Shown here piece by piece: positions 17,083 to 25,743 of a stretch of 64,000 nt of DNA. The position numbers and the translations under genes are program-made. The notes under the pieces were generated by a model that saw only the letters and a list, made by a program, of their open reading frames with translations, did no database searches and had not been told where the DNA came from. This DNA is from Streptomyces exfoliatus. GTDB taxonomy: Bacteria; Actinomycetota; Actinomycetes; Streptomycetales; Streptomycetaceae. The DNA is taken from positions 1 through 64,000 of the forward strand of contig NZ_JNZP01000022.1 in the NCBI RefSeq assembly GCF_000725545.1, written 5' to 3'. The number at the start of each line of letters is the position of its first letter. Positions within the stretch are counted from its first letter, which is position 1.

Positions 17083-17225
17083 CCTGCGAGGTGAGCTGTC
17101 GGGTTCGGACTGGAGATGCCCGGCCGCGTTCTCACGCGGCTTCACCCCGAGCCGTCCTGCGTCGCGGGACCGGCGTACTTCCGTGGGTCCCCCGCTCCTG
17201 CCACGCATGGGATGAGTGGAATTCC
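17083..17225 (-). promoter_or_regulatory. ydaO/yuaA-type c-di-AMP riboswitch
   Basis: In the minus-strand leader of the peptidase gene I see the conserved blocks of the actinobacterial ydaO motif in order: GGCAGGAGCGGGGGACCCA (around 17189-17207), GGGTGAAGCCGCG (around 17136-17148), then CCGAACCCGACAGCTCACC with CTCGCAGGCG (17081-17107), about 20 bases before the start. The class binds c-di-AMP and lowers expression of wall hydrolases such as Rpf and LysM/NlpC proteins. Exact 5' boundary is approximate. Confidence 0.9.
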
Positions 17226-17266
17226 GGACGGTGGCAGGATTCGGCGGTCCGACCGGATTGACGGTG

Positions 17267-17296
17267 ACGCTAGACGAGGGGGGTCGGCGCGAACAA
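17267..17296 (-). promoter_or_regulatory. Putative sigma-70-type promoter for the riboswitch and peptidase
   Basis: On the minus strand TTGTTC (17296-17291) and TAGCGT (17272-17267) are separated by 18 bases. Transcription would begin near 17260, about 35 bases before the riboswitch, giving a leader near 200 bases. Confidence 0.55.
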
Positions 17297-17617
17297 GCCG
17301 CGGATTTCCACCGGCTTTCCCCGCCCCGGCTTTCGCGCCGAATTCCGGTCACCCTCCGTGGATGACGGTCCTTCGATTTCCCTTTTCCGCACGGCAATTG
17401 CTCCTGGCCTTCGGCCACGATCCGTCACCTTTATGACGCTGCTCACGCGCCGGGGCTCATCTCGCCTGTAAACAGGGCGCGTTATACGCAAGGCCTCAAT
17501 ACGGACAGATCGCCCATTCCCGTCCAGGGGGGTGCGCCGTCGCCGCCCCGCCTGGATGATTGCCCCCGGAACCGATCTCACGTCGGGACACCCGAACGTC
17601 GACCACCAGGAGCATCC
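17297..17617. other. Intergenic region between divergent peptidase and phosphatase genes
   Basis: There is no gene in this 321-base stretch. It holds the upstream side of the peptidase promoter and should hold the phosphatase promoter. A 12-base palindrome CCTGTAAACAGG (17465-17476) lies 150 bases before the phosphatase start, followed by AT-richer text GTTATACGC. Either could be regulatory but neither is convincing alone. Confidence 0.45.
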
Positions 17618-18430
17618 GTGACGCAGCAGCTGCCGCCCGTCGAACTGAACGAACCCGAGCTCGCCGAGGTCCGCAACTTCCGGGACGTGGGCGGCCTGCC
17701 GACGACGGACGGGCGCGCCGTGCGGCCCGGACGCCTCTTCCGCAGCGGCCACCTCGCCCACGCGACCGAGACGGACGTCGTCTTCCTCGACTCGCTGGGA
17801 CTGCACACCGTCTTCGACTTCCGGAACGTGGCCGACCGCAGGATCGAGGGCCCTGACGTCGAGCTGCCCGGCGTGCGGAACGTGAACATACCGCTCAACG
17901 ATCCGGCCGACGGCAAGGAGTTCTGGAAGCTGGTCCGCGACGGGGACATCGAGCAGCTGCGGGAGATCCTCGGCGACGGCAAGGCCGCCGCCCGGATGTC
18001 CGACTCGTACCGGAAGATGGTGATCGAGCGGACCGCTGAGCACAGCCGGATCCTGCACTCCATGGCGGAGGACAGCCTCCCCGCCCTGATGCACTGCGCG
18101 GCCGGCAAAGACCGCGCCGGGCTCTCCATAGCGATCACCCTGCTCGCCCTCGGGGTCGAGCGGGAGGCGATCGAGGCGGACTACGTGAAGTCGAACGACC
18201 CGCACCGCCGCTACAAGGTGCGCCGCAGCTCCACCGCCCCGGACGCGATGTCGCCCGAGGTGATGGAGCTGCTGAGCCCGCTCTTCGACGCGCGGGTCGA
18301 GTACCTGCGGGGCGCCTTCGAGACGATCGAGGCGACCTGGGGCTCGGTGGACACCTACCTCACGGAGGGCCTGAAGCTGGCCCCCGAGACCCTTGAGCGT
18401 CTCCGGGAGCGCCTGCTCACCGAGGCGTGA
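17618..18430 (+). CDS. Tyrosine-protein phosphatase (DSP/PtpB-like)
   Basis: A 270-residue protein starting at GTG with AGGAG 5 bases upstream. It begins with the family signature VRNFRDVGGLPTTDGR and RPGRLFRSGHLAH. The P-loop is HCAAGKDRAGLS near residue 159, matching HCxxGKDR of atypical dual-specificity and lipid phosphatases such as mycobacterial PtpB. Cys is the nucleophile and Arg binds phosphate. Substrates may be phosphotyrosine proteins or phosphoinositides. There is no signal peptide or membrane segment. It is a single gene followed by a hairpin shared with a convergent gene. Confidence 0.92.
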   Translation: MTQQLPPVELNEPELAEVRNFRDVGGLPTTDGRAVRPGRLFRSGHLAHATETDVVFLDSLGLHTVFDFRNVADRRIEGPDVELPGVRNVNIPLNDPADGKEFWKLVRDGDIEQLREILGDGKAAARMSDSYRKMVIERTAEHSRILHSMAEDSLPALMHCAAGKDRAGLSIAITLLALGVEREAIEADYVKSNDPHRRYKVRRSSTAPDAMSPEVMELLSPLFDARVEYLRGAFETIEATWGSVDTYLTEGLKLAPETLERLRERLLTEA

Positions 18431-18444
18431 GCGGGCCGCCCGCC

Positions 18445-18481
18445 GGGCCGGGCGCCCCCACGGCTCCGCCAGGCCCGGCCC
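18445..18481. terminator. Hairpin between convergent genes
   Basis: GGGCCGGGC (18445-18453) pairs perfectly with GCCCGGCCC (18473-18481) over a 19-base loop, between the stops of the phosphatase and the small membrane gene. It may act in both directions. Confidence 0.5.
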
Positions 18482-18491
18482 CCTCCCCGTC

Positions 18492-18656
18492 CTACTGGTT
18501 CTGCCCGCCCAGCATGAAGAGCAGGTAGAGGAAGCCGGCGAAGAGGTGCCCTGCGACCAGGTAGGCGAACAGCCGGAGCACCAGACCCCTGGGGAACTTG
18601 CCCTCCCCGCGCTCCTCACCGGTGACCGGTCGCGACTTGTCGGAGGTCTCGGACAT
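18492..18656 (-). CDS. Small membrane protein, DUF6126-like
   Basis: A 54-residue protein starting at ATG 18656, preceded by GAAAGGATC. A polar N-terminus (SETSDKSRPVTGEERGEG) leads to one membrane span (LVLRLFAYLVAGHLFAGFLY) and a short tail LGGQNQ. Size and sequence match the small DUF6126 proteins found directly downstream of XRE/cupin regulators in Streptomyces, as here (36-base gap). Family assignment is from memory. Its role is unknown, but constant pairing suggests function with the regulator. Confidence 0.8.
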   Translation of the reverse strand: MSETSDKSRPVTGEERGEGKFPRGLVLRLFAYLVAGHLFAGFLYLLFMLGGQNQ

Positions 18657-18691
18657 TTCGATCCTTTCGAAGGAATGCGGGGCCACGGGGC

Positions 18692-19321
18692 TCAGCGCCG
18701 GTGCGGGGTGCCGTCGCCGAGGCACAGCTCGGCCGCGGGACTCTGCATCAGGGTGTGCACGAACAGCAGCTCCGCCCCGCCGGGGGTGGCGGCGCCGATC
18801 CGGTGCGGGGTGAGCGAGTCGAAGTGCGCGCTGTCGCCGGGGTCGAGGACGTGGACGGTCTCGCCGAGCGCGAGCCGCACCCGGCCCTCCAGGACATGGA
18901 TCCACTCCTCCCCCGGGTGGACGCGCACGATGTCGGCCCGGGTGGCGTGCGGCACGTGGACCCGCAGGCACTGCAGGGCGCGCCCGGCGCCGCCCACCTG
19001 GCGGTAGATCCAGCCGTCGGCCTCGACGGGTTCGGAGCGGCCGGCCCGGACGACGGGGTCGCGCTCGGGGAGCGCCTCGCCGAGCAGCTCGGAGACCGTC
19101 GTACCGTAGATGCGGGCGAGGCCGAGCAGCATGGGCAGCGAGGGCTGCCGGTTCCCGGTCTCAAGCCGCGACAGATGGGCGGGCGAGAGGCCGGCCCGCC
19201 GGGCCGCGGCCTCCAGGGTGAGTCCCCGCCGCCGGCGCAGGGCCCGCAGCTGCGGGGCGACGTCGGGCAGGTCGGCGGAGGTGGCAGGGTCCGGGGAGGG
19301 GTCCCCGGGGACGTGGTCCAT
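18692..19321 (-). CDS. XRE-family regulator with C-terminal cupin domain
   Basis: A 209-residue protein. The helix-turn-helix (LRALRRRRGLTLEAAARRAG, then LSRLETGNRQPS) covers about residues 25-80. The cupin sensor covers about 130-200 (VHPGEEWIHVLEGRVRLAL, LDPGDSAHFDSLTPHRI) with Glu/His residues that could bind a metal. Proteins of this build sense small molecules and repress their own promoter or genes of polyamine, amino-acid or sugar metabolism. Two matching palindromes lie just upstream of its start, so autoregulation is likely. The small membrane gene follows in the same transcript. Confidence 0.93.
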   Translation of the reverse strand: MDHVPGDPSPDPATSADLPDVAPQLRALRRRRGLTLEAAARRAGLSPAHLSRLETGNRQPSLPMLLGLARIYGTTVSELLGEALPERDPVVRAGRSEPVEADGWIYRQVGGAGRALQCLRVHVPHATRADIVRVHPGEEWIHVLEGRVRLALGETVHVLDPGDSAHFDSLTPHRIGAATPGGAELLFVHTLMQSPAAELCLGDGTPHRR

Positions 19322-19343
19322 GCGTCCATTCCGCCAGCTTCGT

Positions 19344-19376
19344 GCCTCTGAGGCAAGTTTCTTGCCTCAGAGGCAA
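19344..19376. promoter_or_regulatory. Twin palindromic operator upstream of the XRE gene
   Basis: Two 11-base palindromes, GCCTCTGAGGC (19344-19354) and GCCTCAGAGGC (19364-19374), each followed by AA, have centres exactly 20 bases apart, about two helical turns. They lie 23-53 bases upstream of the XRE start and right after the aminotransferase stop. The spacing suits cooperative binding of two dimers on one DNA face. Confidence 0.8.
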
Positions 19377-19399
19377 AAGCCGTGGAAAAGCCAAGGCTG

Positions 19400-20833
19400 T
19401 CAGCGCTGCGCGACCGCCTGCTTGACCAGTGTCCTCCCGAAGTCCCACATCAGCCCGCCGCCGCCGTGGGCCTCGTCCATGACCGCCGTGAAGGCGGTGA
19501 CGAACCGGTCCACGTCGGCCTCGTCGATGATCAGCGGCGGGATCAGCTTGATGACCTCCAGATGGTCCCCGGAGACCTGGGTGAGGATGTGGTGCCGCTG
19601 GAGCAGCGGCACCACGACCATCTGGGCGAAGAGGCCCTTGCGGGCCGCCTGGAGCATCGTCCAGCGCCCGCGCAGCCCCAGCGAGGACGGCCGGCCGAAC
19701 TCGATGCCGATCATCAGACCTCGGCCGCGGATCTCGTGAAGGAGTTCGTACCGGGGCACGAGCTCCTTCAGCCGGCCCGAGAGCAGGTCGCCGATCCGGC
19801 GGGCGTGCGCGACCGTCCCCTCGTTCTCCATGACCGACAGGACGGCGAGTCCCGCGGTCATGGCCTGGGCGTTCGCGCCGAAGCTCGCCGAGTGGACGAG
19901 CACCCGGTCCATCGACGAGTAGACCTTCTTGAAGATCCAGTCCTTGCCGAGGGTGGCGCCGACCGGCACGTACCCGCCGGAGAGCGCCTTGGCGACGCAG
20001 ACCAGGTCCGGTTCGACCCCCTCCTCGTGCTGGTACGCGTAGAAGTCGCCGGTCCTGCCGAGGCCGGTCTGCACCTCGTCGGCGATCAGCAGCGCCCCGT
20101 GCCGGTGCAGCAGCTCCTGGGCGGCGCGCAGGAAGCCCGGCGGGGCCTCGTGGACCCCCTTGCCCTGGATGGGCTCGACGACGAAGGCGGCCACGTCGCC
20201 CCCGCGCAGCTCCCGCTCCAGGGCGTCGAGGTCGCCGAGCTCGATCGCCGTGTCGGGCAGCAGCGGGGCGAAGCCGTCCCGGAAGCCCTTCTCGCCGTTG
20301 ACGGAGAGGGAGCCGGTGGTCAGGCCGTGGAACGCGTGGGAGCAGTAGAGGACCCTGGGCCGCCCGGTGGCGTACCGGGCGAACTTGAGGGCGGTCTCCA
20401 CGGCCTCCGTGCCGCTGTTGCCGAAGAAGACCCGGTCGAGGTGCGGGCTGTGGGCGAGGAGCCGCTCGGCGAGGAGTCCGGGCAGGGGCTGGCAGTCGAA
20501 GCGGGTGAGGTCGGCGAGCTGGGCGTCCAGGACGTCGTGGAGGGCCTTGCGGACGACGGGGTGGTGCCGTCCGAGGCCCATCACGCCGAAGCCGGCGAGC
20601 ATGTCGAGGTGGTCGACGCCGTCGGCGTCCCAGAAGTGGGCGCCCTCGGCCCGCTCGTACACCTTGTCGAAGCCGATGGTGTGGAGCATGCGCGGCAGCT
20701 GGTGGTTGAGGTACTTGGCGTGCAGCTCGTACCGCTCGCCGCCGCGCTCGGCGAGCAGCGCCCGCACGTCGAACCCGCCCTTCACGGGACGCCCGTCCTC
20801 ACCCTTCATGCGAGGCTCGTCCTCACCCTTCAC
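19400..20833 (-). CDS. hpnO: Aspartate aminotransferase family protein, hopanoid side-chain (HpnO-like)
   Basis: A 477-residue class III PLP aminotransferase. Landmarks are FFGNSGTEAVETALKFAR (phosphate cup), VVEPIQGKGVH, LIADEVQTGLGRTG (PLP Asp) and CVAKALSGGYVPVGA (Schiff-base Lys, near residue 283). By position after hpnH it probably aminates ribosylhopane to aminobacteriohopanetriol, as proposed for its relatives. The first GTG (20833), 7 bases after the hpnH stop, is taken as start. The first 17 codons repeat the text KGEDxxx, encoded by a short direct duplication 24 bases apart, so an internal ATG at 20809 is an alternative. Confidence 0.85.
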   Translation of the reverse strand: MKGEDEPRMKGEDGRPVKGGFDVRALLAERGGERYELHAKYLNHQLPRMLHTIGFDKVYERAEGAHFWDADGVDHLDMLAGFGVMGLGRHHPVVRKALHDVLDAQLADLTRFDCQPLPGLLAERLLAHSPHLDRVFFGNSGTEAVETALKFARYATGRPRVLYCSHAFHGLTTGSLSVNGEKGFRDGFAPLLPDTAIELGDLDALERELRGGDVAAFVVEPIQGKGVHEAPPGFLRAAQELLHRHGALLIADEVQTGLGRTGDFYAYQHEEGVEPDLVCVAKALSGGYVPVGATLGKDWIFKKVYSSMDRVLVHSASFGANAQAMTAGLAVLSVMENEGTVAHARRIGDLLSGRLKELVPRYELLHEIRGRGLMIGIEFGRPSSLGLRGRWTMLQAARKGLFAQMVVVPLLQRHHILTQVSGDHLEVIKLIPPLIIDEADVDRFVTAFTAVMDEAHGGGGLMWDFGRTLVKQAVAQR

Positions 20834-20840
20834 GAGGCAC

Positions 20841-21863
20841 TCACCCGTTGTTCCCCGAGACGGTCTCCCTGATCGCGCGCAGGGATTCCTTGAGGGAGCC
20901 CATGGTGGCGAGGACGGCGGTGGGCTCGTAGCCGCAGTGCGCCATGCAGTTGGCGCAGCGGGGGTCCTTGCCGCGGCCGTACTTGTCCCAGTCGGTGTCC
21001 TCGATGAGTTCGCGGTACGTGGGCACGTATCCGTCGCTCATCAGATAGCAGGGGCGCTGCCAGCCGAAGAGCGAGTAGTTCGGAATGGCCCAGGCGGTGC
21101 ACGGGAAGTCCGCCTTTCCTTCCAGGAAGTCCAGGAAGAGCGGCGAGTGGTTGAGCCGCCAGCGGCGCCGGTTTCCGCCCGCGAAGGCCTTCTTGAACAG
21201 TTCGCGGGTCTGTTCGACGCCGAGGAAGTGCTCCTGGTCGGGGGCCTTCTCGTACGCGTACGCGGGCGAGATCATCATCTCGTCGACCTGGAGGTCGTCG
21301 TTGAGGTAATTGAGCACCTCGATGATGGTCTGCGGGGTGTCGGTGTTGAAGAAGGTGGAATTGGTGGTGACGCGGAAGCCGCGTCGCTTGGCCTCCTTGA
21401 TGGCCGCCACCGCCTCGTCGAACACGCCTTCCTTGGCGACGGATTCGTCGTGCCGCTCGCGCAGGCCGTCGATGTGCACGGCGAAGGCGAAGTACGGGGA
21501 CGGGGTGAAGTCCGCCAGCTTCTTGCGGAGCAGCATGGCGTTGGTGCAGAGGAAGACGTACTTGCGCTTGGCGACCAGCTGGCGCACGATCTCGTCGATC
21601 TGAGGGTGCATCAACGGCTCGCCGCCGGCGATGGACACCATGGGGGCGCCGGACTCCAGGACCGCGCCGACCGCCTGGGCGACCGGCATGCGCTGCTTGA
21701 GGACACCCGCCGGGTGCTGGATCTTGCCGCAGCCCTCGCACTTGAGGTTGCAGGCGAAGAGCGGTTCGAGCTCGACGATCAGCGGGAACTTCTCCCGCTT
21801 GCGGAGCTTCTGTTCGAAGAGGTAGGTCCCGACCCGGATGGACTGACGGAGCGGCATGGCCAT
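20841..21863 (-). CDS. hpnH: Adenosyl-hopene transferase HpnH, radical SAM
   Basis: A 340-residue enzyme whose ATG has AGGAGG 10 bases upstream. The radical SAM motif FACNLKCEGCGK (Cys-x3-Cys-x2-Cys) lies near residue 34, followed by MVSIAGGEPLMHPQID, a typical SAM-binding glycine strand. Later cysteines (RPCYLMSDGYVPT and CANCMAHCGYEPTA near residue 300) match HpnH. The family adds a 5'-deoxyadenosyl radical to diploptene (hopene), making adenosylhopane, the first side-chain step. It sits between the phosphorylase and aminotransferase genes of the operon. Confidence 0.93.
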   Translation of the reverse strand: MAMPLRQSIRVGTYLFEQKLRKREKFPLIVELEPLFACNLKCEGCGKIQHPAGVLKQRMPVAQAVGAVLESGAPMVSIAGGEPLMHPQIDEIVRQLVAKRKYVFLCTNAMLLRKKLADFTPSPYFAFAVHIDGLRERHDESVAKEGVFDEAVAAIKEAKRRGFRVTTNSTFFNTDTPQTIIEVLNYLNDDLQVDEMMISPAYAYEKAPDQEHFLGVEQTRELFKKAFAGGNRRRWRLNHSPLFLDFLEGKADFPCTAWAIPNYSLFGWQRPCYLMSDGYVPTYRELIEDTDWDKYGRGKDPRCANCMAHCGYEPTAVLATMGSLKESLRAIRETVSGNNG

Positions 21864-21870
21864 AACTCGT

Positions 21871-22545
21871 TCACCTCCTGGGGAGCAGCAAAGAACGGTG
21901 CCATTCGAAGAATGCGGGAAGGACGGCACGAAGGACACGGAAGGCCGATATTCCCCCGCGTACCGTGCCGATCCGCACCAGTTCATGTTCTGGAGCGTCC
22001 ACGACCACCCGGACGGCCGCAACCGGGCGGGCATCGGGCCCCGTGCCGGCGCCCGAGAGGGCTCCCCGGGCCGTACGCAGGGTCGCCGCGGACTCCATGT
22101 CGACGGCGATGGCCCCGGTGGCCCGCAGGGCGGCCCGCTCGGGGCCGCGCACCACGTGGTCGGATCCGGTCAGCGGCCCGGTGTGGACGGCCCGCCCCGG
22201 CACCGCCTTGACCAGGGCCTTCACCAGGAGCTCGGTGCCGCTGCAGGGGGTCGTGCCGTCGGGTCCGCGGGTCTCGTCGGCGACGACCAGGTCCCCCGGG
22301 TGCATACCGGGGGCGAGCCCCGCGCAGAAGCCGGAGGCGATGACGGCGGCGTCCCGCCACCGCTCCTCGCCGAGCGTCCGGGCGACCGCCCGGCGGGCCC
22401 GGTCGGGTCCCATGCCCGTACGGAGCACGGTCACCGCCCCGGGGGCGCCGCCGCGGTCGCCGCTGCGCAGGGCGAGCTGCTCGATGCCGAGCGCGCAGGC
22501 GATGAGCAGCGGCGGCGGTGCGGCGGGGTCCGGCTCGCGGCCCAT
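21871..22545 (-). CDS. hpnG: Phosphorylase of adenosylhopane, HpnG-like
   Basis: A 224-residue nucleoside-phosphorylase-type protein. Landmarks are ALGIEQLALR, VLRTGMGPDRA, IASGFCAGLAPGMHPGDLVV and the purine-binding AIAVDMESAAT near residue 155 (Met-Glu-Ser of PNP/MTA nucleosidases). HpnG removes adenine from adenosylhopane, giving phosphoribosyl/ribosylhopane. Its ATG shares one base with the stop of shc (TGATG), so the two are translationally coupled. The gene ends 8 bases before the hpnH start. Confidence 0.9.
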   Translation of the reverse strand: MGREPDPAAPPPLLIACALGIEQLALRSGDRGGAPGAVTVLRTGMGPDRARRAVARTLGEERWRDAAVIASGFCAGLAPGMHPGDLVVADETRGPDGTTPCSGTELLVKALVKAVPGRAVHTGPLTGSDHVVRGPERAALRATGAIAVDMESAATLRTARGALSGAGTGPDARPVAAVRVVVDAPEHELVRIGTVRGGISAFRVLRAVLPAFFEWHRSLLLPRR

Positions 22546-24536
22546 CAGCGCTCCTTGCCGGGCGAGGGTTCCCCGTACACGTAGCGTCCGAGCGCCGTGA
22601 GGGGGAAGACCTGCCGGTAGAGGTGGTAGTTGATGGAGAAGTCCCAGGGGAAGCCGGTGCCGGTGAAGTACGGCTCGTCCCAGGAGCCGTCCTCGCGCTG
22701 GGTCGCGGCGAGCCAGGCGACGCCCCGCCGCACCGGCTCGGAGTCGCGCTCGCCGGCCGCGAGGAGGGCGATCAGCGCCCAGCCCGTCTGGGAGGCGGTG
22801 GAGGTCCCACGCCCGATCCACCCCGGGTCGCTGTAGGAGCGGAGGTCCTCGCCCCAGCCGCCGTCCTCGTTCTGTACGGACCCGAGCCAGCCGACGGCCC
22901 GGCGGACGGCCGGATGGGAGACGGGCAGTCCCGCGGCGATCAGCGCGGGCAGCACCGAGCCCGTGCCGTACACGTGGTTGACGCCCCAGCGGCCGAACCA
23001 GGCGCCGTTCGGCTCCTGTTCGGCGAGGAGCCACTCGACTCCCCTGCGGGTACGGGGATCCTGGGCGAGGCCCTCGTACGCCAGCATCTCCACCACGTGG
23101 GCGGTGACGTCGGCGGAGGGCGGGTCGATCACCTCGCCGAAGTCGCAGAACGGCAGCTTGTTCGGGAAGGAACTGGTGTTGTCGGCGTCGAACGCGCCCC
23201 AGGCGCCGCCCCGCGACTGCATGCCGAGCGTCCAGCGGGTGCCGCGGGCGACGGCCGCCTCCACCCGTGCGGGCTCGGGGTGCCGGACCCTGCGCAGGGC
23301 GAGCACCACTTCCGCGGTGTCGTCGATGTCGGGATAGTTGTCGTTGTGGAACTCGAACGCCCAGCCTCCCGGCGGGAGTTCGGGCCGCCGTACCGCCCAG
23401 TCGCCGGTCCTGGTGATCTCCTCGTCGAGCATCCAGTCGACGGCCTTCACCAGGGCCGGGTGGTCCGGCGGGAGCCCCGCGTCGGCGAGCGCGATCGTGG
23501 CGAGGCAGGTGTCCCACACGGGCGACTGGCAGGCCTCGATCATCCGCGAGCCGTCCTCGCGCCACACGGCGAACCGGTCGAGCGACTCGAGACCGGCGCG
23601 CATGACGGGGTGCCCGAGGTCGTAGCCGAGGAGGTGGAGGGCGATGACGGAGTAGACGGCGGGGGGCTGGATGCCGCCCCAGCAGCCGTCGTTCTCCTGG
23701 CGTTCCACGATCCAGCGCGCGGCGACGTTCATGGCGGTCCTGCGCAGGGCGCGGGGCGCCACCCGGTGATAGGCGTGCAGCGCCTTGTCGAGCCGCTGGA
23801 AGATCCCGTCCCAGCCGGTCGCCGGGGCGAGGGGCCGGGGCGGGTTCGGCCGGGCCGGATCGGTGTGCAGCTCGTCGAGCGGGAAGGGCGCGGGGCGGAC
23901 CGGGCGCTTCGCGGAGACGACAGTGAGCGGCACGATCGTCTGCCGGGCCCAGCAGCCGAAGTCGTAGATGTTGAGCGGGAACCACTTCGGCAGGAAGAGC
24001 AGTTCCGGGGGCAGTTCCGGCAGGTCCTCCCAACGCCACCAGCCGAAGAGGGCGAGCCAGATCCTGGTGAAGACCCGTGCGGCGGCGATGCCGCCCCTGG
24101 CGCGCACCCAGGCGGCGGCGCGTGCCATGTGCGGGGCCTCGGGCAGGTCTCCGGCGAGTCGCAGGGCCACGTATGCCTCGACGGTGGCGGAGACTTCGCC
24201 GGGCCCGCCGTAGAAGGTGGCCCAGGCGCCGTCCTCGCGCTGTTCGCGGCGGATGTGGAGGGCTGCGGCGCGGGTGGTGTCGGCGTCGAGGATGCCCAGG
24301 AACTGGCGGAGGAGGAGGTCCTCGGCGTCCATGGTGACGTTGGTCTCCAGGTCGCCCTTCCACCAGCCCTCGGGATCCTGTCGGGCGAGCAGGTGCTCGA
24401 CGGCCCGTTCCGCGGCGCGCGCGGCGGTCCCGTCGAGGTCCGACGCGGTGGCACCACGTCGGGGCTCGTGCGTCGTGCTGGCCGCGGCTTCCCCGGGGCT
24501 CGCGGCCCCGGGGTTCCCGTCGGTCGTCGCTGTCAT
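22545..24536 (-). CDS. shc: Squalene-hopene cyclase
   Basis: A 663-residue class II terpene cyclase, usual length. AAAGGGGAAG precedes the ATG at 24536. The catalytic acid motif DIDD is at about residues 403-406 (context YPDIDDTAEV). Multiple QW repeats are present (QDPEGWWKG, QREDGAWATFYGG, QENDGCWGG, QSRGGAWGAFD, QEPNGAWFGRWG, QNEDGGWGEDL, QREDGSWDEPY). It is a monotopic membrane protein that folds squalene into hopene and hopanol. Residues 1-40 are Ala/Thr-rich and likely flexible. It stands between the prenyl synthase and hpnG genes. Confidence 0.97.
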   Translation of the reverse strand: MTATTDGNPGAASPGEAAASTTHEPRRGATASDLDGTAARAAERAVEHLLARQDPEGWWKGDLETNVTMDAEDLLLRQFLGILDADTTRAAALHIRREQREDGAWATFYGGPGEVSATVEAYVALRLAGDLPEAPHMARAAAWVRARGGIAAARVFTRIWLALFGWWRWEDLPELPPELLFLPKWFPLNIYDFGCWARQTIVPLTVVSAKRPVRPAPFPLDELHTDPARPNPPRPLAPATGWDGIFQRLDKALHAYHRVAPRALRRTAMNVAARWIVERQENDGCWGGIQPPAVYSVIALHLLGYDLGHPVMRAGLESLDRFAVWREDGSRMIEACQSPVWDTCLATIALADAGLPPDHPALVKAVDWMLDEEITRTGDWAVRRPELPPGGWAFEFHNDNYPDIDDTAEVVLALRRVRHPEPARVEAAVARGTRWTLGMQSRGGAWGAFDADNTSSFPNKLPFCDFGEVIDPPSADVTAHVVEMLAYEGLAQDPRTRRGVEWLLAEQEPNGAWFGRWGVNHVYGTGSVLPALIAAGLPVSHPAVRRAVGWLGSVQNEDGGWGEDLRSYSDPGWIGRGTSTASQTGWALIALLAAGERDSEPVRRGVAWLAATQREDGSWDEPYFTGTGFPWDFSINYHLYRQVFPLTALGRYVYGEPSPGKER

Positions 24537-24642
24537 GGCTTCCCCTTTGGCAGTCGGTGTCTTCTGCTTCTGCGGGTCTGCCGTCGGCCGGCGCCGGAGG
24601 GCACCGGCCGGCGACCGCGAACTCATATCAGGGTGATGGTGA

Positions 24643-25743
24643 TCATCTCTTCCGTACGACCACGAAGTCGGCGAGCGCGGTGAGCTGCGCCCGTACGCGG
24701 GCGGGCATGTCCACCTCGTCCAAGGCCGCGATCGCGACGGCGTGCTGGCGGCGGGCCTCCTGGGAGGTCCACTCGCGTCCTCCGGCCTCCTCGATGAGGG
24801 CCGCCCGGAAGGCGAACTCCTCCTCGGAGAAGCCGTCGAGGTCGTTGGACTTGGCGTCCGCGGCGAGCAGTTCGCCGAGTCGCTCGGAGGCGTCGCCGCC
24901 GGCGGCGAGGGCGGCGACGACCGGCAGGGACTTCTTGCGCTGGCGCAGGTCGCTCCAGGTCTGCTTGCCGGTGGCCTCCGGGTCGCCCCAGATGCCGAGC
25001 AGGTCGTCCACGGCCTGGAAGGCCAGGCCCAGGTGGTACCCGTACTCCTCCAGCTTGTCGGCGGTGCGGTCGTCGGCGCCGCCGAGCACGGCGCCGATGG
25101 AGACGGCGCAGGCGAGCAGGGCGCCCGTCTTGTTGCCCTCCATCTCCAGGCACTCCTCGACGGTGACCCGCTCGCGGTGCTCGTAGGAGATGTCCTGGGC
25201 CTGCCCGTCGATGAGCTTCCGGCTGGCGGTGGTGAGCCTGCGGGTCGCGCGGCCCGCCTCGACCGTGCCGAGTTCGAGGAGGATCTCGTTGGCGAGCGCG
25301 AACAGGGCGTCGCCGACGAGGATGGCCTGCGCGGGGCCGTGCACCTTCCACACGGTGTCGCGGTGGCGGCGCTGCTCGTCCCCGTCCATCAGGTCGTCGT
25401 GCAGCAGCGAGAAGTTGTGGACGAGTTCCACGGCGACGGCGCCGGGGATTCCGACCTCGGGCCCGGCGCCCGCGGCCTCGGCCGACAGCAGGGCGAGCGC
25501 GGGGCGGACGGCCTTGCCGCCGTCGCCGTCCGCGGGCCTGCCGTGGGCGTCGATCCAGCCGAAGTGGTAGGCGGCCACGGTGTTCATGGGCGGCGCGAGG
25601 CGGTCGACGGCCGCCCGCAGTACGGGGGTGGACAGGGTCCGCCCCCGCTCCAGCAGTGCGGACACGTCCGCGGTGTCGACGGCCGGATTACCCGGCGGCG
25701 CTGTCGGCACGGTCTCTCCTCTTGTTCCGGTACTCACACTCAT
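24643..25743 (-). CDS. Polyprenyl diphosphate synthase (FPP/GGPP type)
   Basis: A 366-residue class I prenyltransferase. The first Asp-rich motif is LLHDDLMDGDEQRRHRD near residue 115 (DDxxMD), and the second is FQAVDDLLGIWGD near 240 (DDxxG). GKAVRPAL carries the IPP-binding Lys/Arg. It condenses IPP onto allylic diphosphates; in this operon the product should be farnesyl diphosphate for squalene. Chain length cannot be read safely from the residues before the first motif. Its ATG overlaps the hpnE stop (ATGA), and 106 bases without a gene separate its stop from the shc start. Confidence 0.93.
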   Translation of the reverse strand: MSVSTGTRGETVPTAPPGNPAVDTADVSALLERGRTLSTPVLRAAVDRLAPPMNTVAAYHFGWIDAHGRPADGDGGKAVRPALALLSAEAAGAGPEVGIPGAVAVELVHNFSLLHDDLMDGDEQRRHRDTVWKVHGPAQAILVGDALFALANEILLELGTVEAGRATRRLTTASRKLIDGQAQDISYEHRERVTVEECLEMEGNKTGALLACAVSIGAVLGGADDRTADKLEEYGYHLGLAFQAVDDLLGIWGDPEATGKQTWSDLRQRKKSLPVVAALAAGGDASERLGELLAADAKSNDLDGFSEEEFAFRAALIEEAGGREWTSQEARRQHAVAIAALDEVDMPARVRAQLTALADFVVVRKR

